A DNA stretch of 64,000 nt from JBHJGM01 sp050331815 (GTDB lineage Bacteria > Verrucomicrobiota > Verrucomicrobiia > Opitutales > JBHJGM01): contig JBHJGM010000009.1 of NCBI GenBank assembly GCA_050331815.1, forward strand, positions 75,385 through 139,384, written 5' to 3'. This document shows positions 60,755 through 64,000 of the stretch, in pieces. A program made the position numbers and the translations under genes. Position 1 is the first letter of the stretch, and every line of letters begins with the position of its first letter. Below the pieces are notes generated by a model. It was not told the DNA's origin. It saw only the letters and a program-made list of their open reading frames with translations, and did no database searches.

Positions 60755-61507
60755 CTACGACACCGCGGCCGCGCCGCGGCGTTCCGGGTCGTAAATGTAG
60801 CCGACACCGTGAATGGTGCGGAAGCAGTCGGCGTCGCAGCCGTGCCGGTTGAGCATGTCGCGAATTTTCACGATATACTGGTCCAGCGAGCGTGAACGCA
60901 CGTCCGCATGGATCCCCCAAACCGCATGAATCAGGCTGCGGCGGGTCAGCACGTTGTTGGGATTGGAAACCAGGTACAAGAGGATGCCCAGTTCCTTGCG
61001 GCCGATTTTCTCGTGGCCGCCATCAGGAAAGATCATCTCCAGGCGCGTCGGATCGACCTGCGCCCCGCAGAAGGTAAACTGCTGCTCGGACAGACGCGCG
61101 TTTTTGGTGATGTGGTAGTCGCGCGAGGTCTCGGCCCGGCGCAGGACCGCATTGATGCGCGCGATCAACTCCGGAAAGGAAAAGGGCTTGGTGATGTAGT
61201 CATCTCCGCCCATGTCGAGGCCTTTCACCTTGTGCACCTCGGAGGTGGAGGCAGTCAAAAAGATGACGGGAATCTGCAGGTTGTTCTTTTTGAGCTCCTC
61301 GAGCAGGTGGAAGCCCGAGGTGTCCGGCAACGCGATGTCCAAGAGCATCAGGTTGGCGAAGTTTTTCTGCAAAAAGCGCAACACATTCCCCGCGCGGTGG
61401 TAGACCTGGGTCATCATTCCGGCCATCTCGAGCTGCTCGGAGATGAGGGTGGCCAACTCTTTTTCGTCTTCGACGATCAGGATCAGCGGTTTGGGTTTGG
61501 CGGCCAT
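60755..61507 (-). CDS. OmpR/PhoB-type response regulator
   Basis: A protein of 250 residues from the ATG at 61507. The receiver domain has LILIVEDEKE, phospho-acceptor Asp57 in LLLDIALPDTSGFH, Thr85 and Lys107 (DDYITKPFS). The C-terminal winged helix has RKELGILLYLVSNPNNVLTR, AVWGIHADVRSRSLDQYIVKIRDML and the final FRTIHGVGYIY. No histidine kinase gene is adjacent. It is divergent from hisG. Confidence 0.93.
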   Translation of the reverse strand: MAAKPKPLILIVEDEKELATLISEQLEMAGMMTQVYHRAGNVLRFLQKNFANLMLLDIALPDTSGFHLLEELKKNNLQIPVIFLTASTSEVHKVKGLDMGGDDYITKPFSFPELIARINAVLRRAETSRDYHITKNARLSEQQFTFCGAQVDPTRLEMIFPDGGHEKIGRKELGILLYLVSNPNNVLTRRSLIHAVWGIHADVRSRSLDQYIVKIRDMLNRHGCDADCFRTIHGVGYIYDPERRGAAAVS

Positions 61508-61815
61508 GTTCGGTTGGGTCAGCGGGTCGTCCCGAATCGGGAGGGCTGAGGCCGAGGGTCGCCATGCGGGCAGATTGGTCACCCATCCATGGGCCTTTGG
61601 AATCGCATGGCGCCGCGGGTCATTCACCCAAAGACGCGATCAGGAGACTGGCAGAATTATCGGCTAAAACAAAGTGGAATTTAAAGAGTTTTTTACAAAT
61701 CGACGGCCCGGTGCTGGCTTTTTGCTTGTCCAGCACGAGGACTAACGCCGTGCTTTTTGTTTTCGGCCTAAGCGCCCAGGTGCTTAAGGTATCGCCTACA
61801 CGCAATCCTGTTCCA

Positions 61816-62700
61816 GTGAGCCAAGACAACGCATTGATCATGCTCGGCCTGCCCAAGGGCAGTCTCGAGGAATCCACCCTGAAACTATTTGCCCAGGCCG
61901 GCTGGCGCATCTCCAAGAGCTCGCGCTCGTACCGGCCGAGCTTTGACGACGACGAGCTGGACGGGCGCTTTGTGCGCGCGCAGGAGATCGCACGCTACGT
62001 CGAGCATGGCTTCTTTGACTGCGGGCTGACCGGCTACGACTGGATCGTCGAAAACGGCAGCGAGGTGGTCGAGGTGTGCGACCTGATTTACTCGCGCGCC
62101 TCGAATCGCGTCAGCCGCTGGGTGCTGGCCGTCCCGGAGGACGCGCCCATCCACAACATTCAGGACCTGCAAGGCAAGCGCATCGCTACTGAACTGGTCA
62201 ACACTACCCGCCGCTACCTTGAAAACCAGGGCGTCCAGGCCGAGGTGGAGTTTTCCTGGGGGGCCACGGAGGTCAAGGTGCCCGATCTGGTCGATGCCAT
62301 TGTCGACCTGACCGAGACCGGCAACTCCTTGCGCGCCAACAAGCTCCGCATCGTGGAAACCCTTCTGACCACCAATACGAAGCTGATTGCCAACACGCAG
62401 TCCTGGGAGGATCCGGCCAAGCGCCAAAAAATCGAGAACATCGCTTTGATGCTCCAGGCGGCGCTTTCGGCCAACGCCAAGGTCGGCCTGAAGATGAATC
62501 TGCCCAAGGACCGTCTGCCCGACCTGCTCAAGGAACTGCCCTCGATGAAGCAGCCCACCGTCAACGAGCTCTCCGACCCGGACTGGGTGGCGGTGGAAAC
62601 CATCATCGATGAAAAAGTCTCTCGCGCGTTCATCCCCACCCTCAAGGCTCACGGCGCGCAGGACATCATCGAGTACCCGCTCAACAAGGTCGTGGAGTAG
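61816..62700 (+). CDS. hisG: ATP phosphoribosyltransferase (long form)
   Basis: A protein of 294 residues if it starts at the GTG at 61816; the ATG at 61840 is a second option. It catalyses the first step of histidine synthesis. Markers are LGLPKGSLEESTLKLFAQAGW, FFDCGLTGYDWIVENG, RIATELVNTTRRYLE and VDAIVDLTETGNSLRANKLR. The C-terminal regulatory ACT-like domain (ALSANAKVGLKMNLPKD to EYPLNKVVE) marks the long, HisZ-independent, histidine-inhibited form. No other his genes are nearby. Confidence 0.95.
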   Translation: MSQDNALIMLGLPKGSLEESTLKLFAQAGWRISKSSRSYRPSFDDDELDGRFVRAQEIARYVEHGFFDCGLTGYDWIVENGSEVVEVCDLIYSRASNRVSRWVLAVPEDAPIHNIQDLQGKRIATELVNTTRRYLENQGVQAEVEFSWGATEVKVPDLVDAIVDLTETGNSLRANKLRIVETLLTTNTKLIANTQSWEDPAKRQKIENIALMLQAALSANAKVGLKMNLPKDRLPDLLKELPSMKQPTVNELSDPDWVAVETIIDEKVSRAFIPTLKAHGAQDIIEYPLNKVVE

Positions 62701-62863
62701 GCGTCCGGGCAAGCCTCCGAGCAAAACCACACCGGTTTGCCGCCTACGCTTTTCGAGCGAGCCGAGGAGTTGTTCAACGTAGCTGGAAGACTTCGAACGG
62801 CGAATCGGGTTGGTCACACCCAGCCGCAAGATTCCCTTGACCACGCCCTTTGCCTGATGCGCT

Positions 62864-63724
62864 TTGGGGGCGTTCATGCGCATCGGATTGATCCAGACAA
62901 CCTGCCAGACGGGCGGCGACGTGACCGCGATCAACGAGCGTATCCGTGAAGCCGCGACACAAGGTGCCCAGGTCGTCTGCCTGCAAGAGCTGTTCAACCT
63001 GCCCTATTTTTGCCGGACGCAGGACACCGCACAGTTCGACCTCGCCGAGTCCATTCCGGGCCCCTCAACCGAGCGTTTACAGAAACTCTCCGGCGAACTC
63101 GGGATCGTCCTCATTGTGCCCCTCTTTGAAAAGCGGGCCGCAGGCGTCTACCACAACAGCGCTGCCGTTATCGACGCCGACGGCACCCTGCTGGGCGTCT
63201 ACCGCAAGCAACACATCCCGCAGGACCCCGGCTTTGAGGAAAAATTTTACTTCACCCCCGGCGACGACGGCTACCGCGTCTGGAAAACCCGCTTCGGCAC
63301 CTTTGGCGTGCTGATCTGCTGGGACCAGTGGTTTCCCGAGGCAGCCCGACTGACCGCGCTGGCCGGGGCCGAGGTACTTTTCTATCCCACCGCCATCGGC
63401 TGGCTCCCAGAGGAAAAGCCAACTCTCGGCCAGGCTCAGCACACGGCCTGGGAGAGCGTTCAGCGCGGTCACGCCGTGGCCAACGGCTGCTTTGTCGCGG
63501 CGGTCAACCGCACCGGCACCGAGGGCGAAACGGAGTTCTGGGGCCAGAGCTTTGTGGCCAATCCCTATGGAGAAATCATCGAGCGCGCCACCCCCTCCGA
63601 GGAAGCCGTGCTGGTCGCCGACTGCCCGGCGCAGGCGGTCGAAGACTTCCGGCGCATCTGGCCTTTTTTTCGCGACCGCCGCCTCGACACCTACGAAAAC
63701 CTTTCTCGCAGATTCATCGATTGA
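62864..63724 (+). CDS. aguB: N-carbamoylputrescine amidase
   Basis: A protein of 286 residues; the internal ATG at 62876 (MRIGLIQTTCQTGG) is probably the true start. It is a nitrilase-superfamily hydrolase with Glu in VCLQELFNLPYFCR, Lys in YRKQHIPQDPGFEEKFYF and Cys in VLICWDQWFPEAAR. The RKQHIPQDPG and TAIGWLP segments are diagnostic of the putrescine-forming enzyme. The next gene encodes agmatine deiminase, the preceding step, which confirms the role. Confidence 0.95.
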   Translation: MGAFMRIGLIQTTCQTGGDVTAINERIREAATQGAQVVCLQELFNLPYFCRTQDTAQFDLAESIPGPSTERLQKLSGELGIVLIVPLFEKRAAGVYHNSAAVIDADGTLLGVYRKQHIPQDPGFEEKFYFTPGDDGYRVWKTRFGTFGVLICWDQWFPEAARLTALAGAEVLFYPTAIGWLPEEKPTLGQAQHTAWESVQRGHAVANGCFVAAVNRTGTEGETEFWGQSFVANPYGEIIERATPSEEAVLVADCPAQAVEDFRRIWPFFRDRRLDTYENLSRRFID

Positions 63725-63860
63725 GCGGCACCGCCTCGGTACTTTCCCCGATGGGCGCGCCTACGGTGCTTCACGCATTCGCTTGAAGACTGTGCTAGCT
63801 TACCGATAGAAGGCGCAGAACGGCTTGCGGTGCACTGCAATCCGGCACCCACTTGATCTC

Positions 63861-64000
63861 ATGGCCAAGCCCGCAAAAGCGCCCAGTCCGCTGCCCGAAA
63901 AAACCCCCCGGCAGTACGACTTCCGCATGCCCGCCGAGTGGGAGCCGCAGGACGCTGTCTGGATTACTTGGCCCGCCGACGCGCGGCTGTGGCCCGGGCT
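63861..64000 (+). CDS. aguA: Agmatine deiminase (5' part only)
   Basis: The frame from the ATG at 63861 stays open to the window end. After a Lys/Pro-rich lead it reads FRMPAEWEPQDAVWITWPAD and ends in RLWPG, the highly conserved start of agmatine deiminase (peptidyl-arginine-deiminase fold). The enzyme turns agmatine into N-carbamoylputrescine, the substrate of the AguB encoded 136 bp upstream. Confidence 0.9.
   Translation, partial: MAKPAKAPSPLPEKTPRQYDFRMPAEWEPQDAVWITWPADARLWPG

Noticed and set aside
1..64000. CRISPR arrays, prophage or integrated plasmid
   Set aside because: No regularly spaced direct repeats, cas genes, integrase, or phage structural genes were seen; only one decayed IS3 fragment is present.

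Overview
The window reads as a GC-rich bacterial chromosome, most likely a marine member of the Verrucomicrobia (Opitutae-like). This placement is an inference. It rests on a PEP-CTERM-type exported protein, a xanthorhodopsin-type light-driven proton pump with its retinal-producing genes, a very large secreted multidomain protein with a calcium-loop C-terminus, and the general flavour of the housekeeping genes. Gene density is high, with no prophage, no CRISPR array and no rRNA operon. One tRNA gene (tRNA-Ser, anticodon GGA) is present, next to a decayed IS3-type transposase remnant.

Layout. 1-3.9 kb: a ThuA-like gene cut by the window edge, nuoD-nuoC-nuoB of complex I, and a DUF3147-type membrane protein. 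3.9-5 kb: tRNA-Ser, the IS3 remnant and a P-loop kinase whose C-terminus is lost into the remnant. 5-7.3 kb: the molybdopterin genes moaE, moaD, moaC and moeA, tightly packed. 7.3-10.3 kb: a cupin-like protein, a Dabb-domain protein, a membrane protein, a TPR lipoprotein and an FmdB zinc ribbon. 10.4-23.2 kb: one 12.8-kb gene for a secreted protein of about 4266 residues with a subtilisin domain at each end. 23.5-24.2 kb: a PEP-CTERM-like protein. 24.7-29.8 kb: a TolC / MacA / ABC ATPase / MacB-type permease efflux system.

29.8-36.5 kb: a minus-strand run of gap, pgk, a TauE/SafE transporter, glycerate kinase, a DUF2062 protein and a NamZ-like (DUF1343) protein. 37-41.5 kb: a GH13 glucan enzyme, mnmA and a VapBC-type module in which both reading frames lack a normal start codon at the expected place. 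41.5-48.2 kb: a GspE/PilB ATPase, two NtrC-like regulators with degenerate AAA+ domains, a stand-alone MshEN-like protein, and obg. 48.5-53.4 kb: a small exported protein, ahcY and metK, then a GNAT-nitrilase fusion. 53.5-58.1 kb: a coiled-coil membrane protein, a DoxX-like protein, and a photoheterotrophy cassette (marR, lycopene cyclase, blh, rhodopsin). 58.7-64 kb: an exported propeller/FN3/Ig protein, an OmpR-type response regulator, hisG, aguB and the start of aguA.

How genes work together. The lycopene cyclase makes beta-carotene, Blh cleaves it to retinal, and the rhodopsin binds the retinal; a MarR regulator lies just upstream in the same direction. MetK and AhcY make S-adenosylmethionine and recycle its product. 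AguA and AguB turn agmatine into putrescine. The most unusual object is the giant protein. Its second half is a series of ASH (choice-of-anchor D) plus BACON-like units, and in each unit a different cargo is inserted inside the BACON-like sandwich: an unrecognised module of about 205 residues (three times), a beta-propeller, and a complete second subtilisin with its prodomain.
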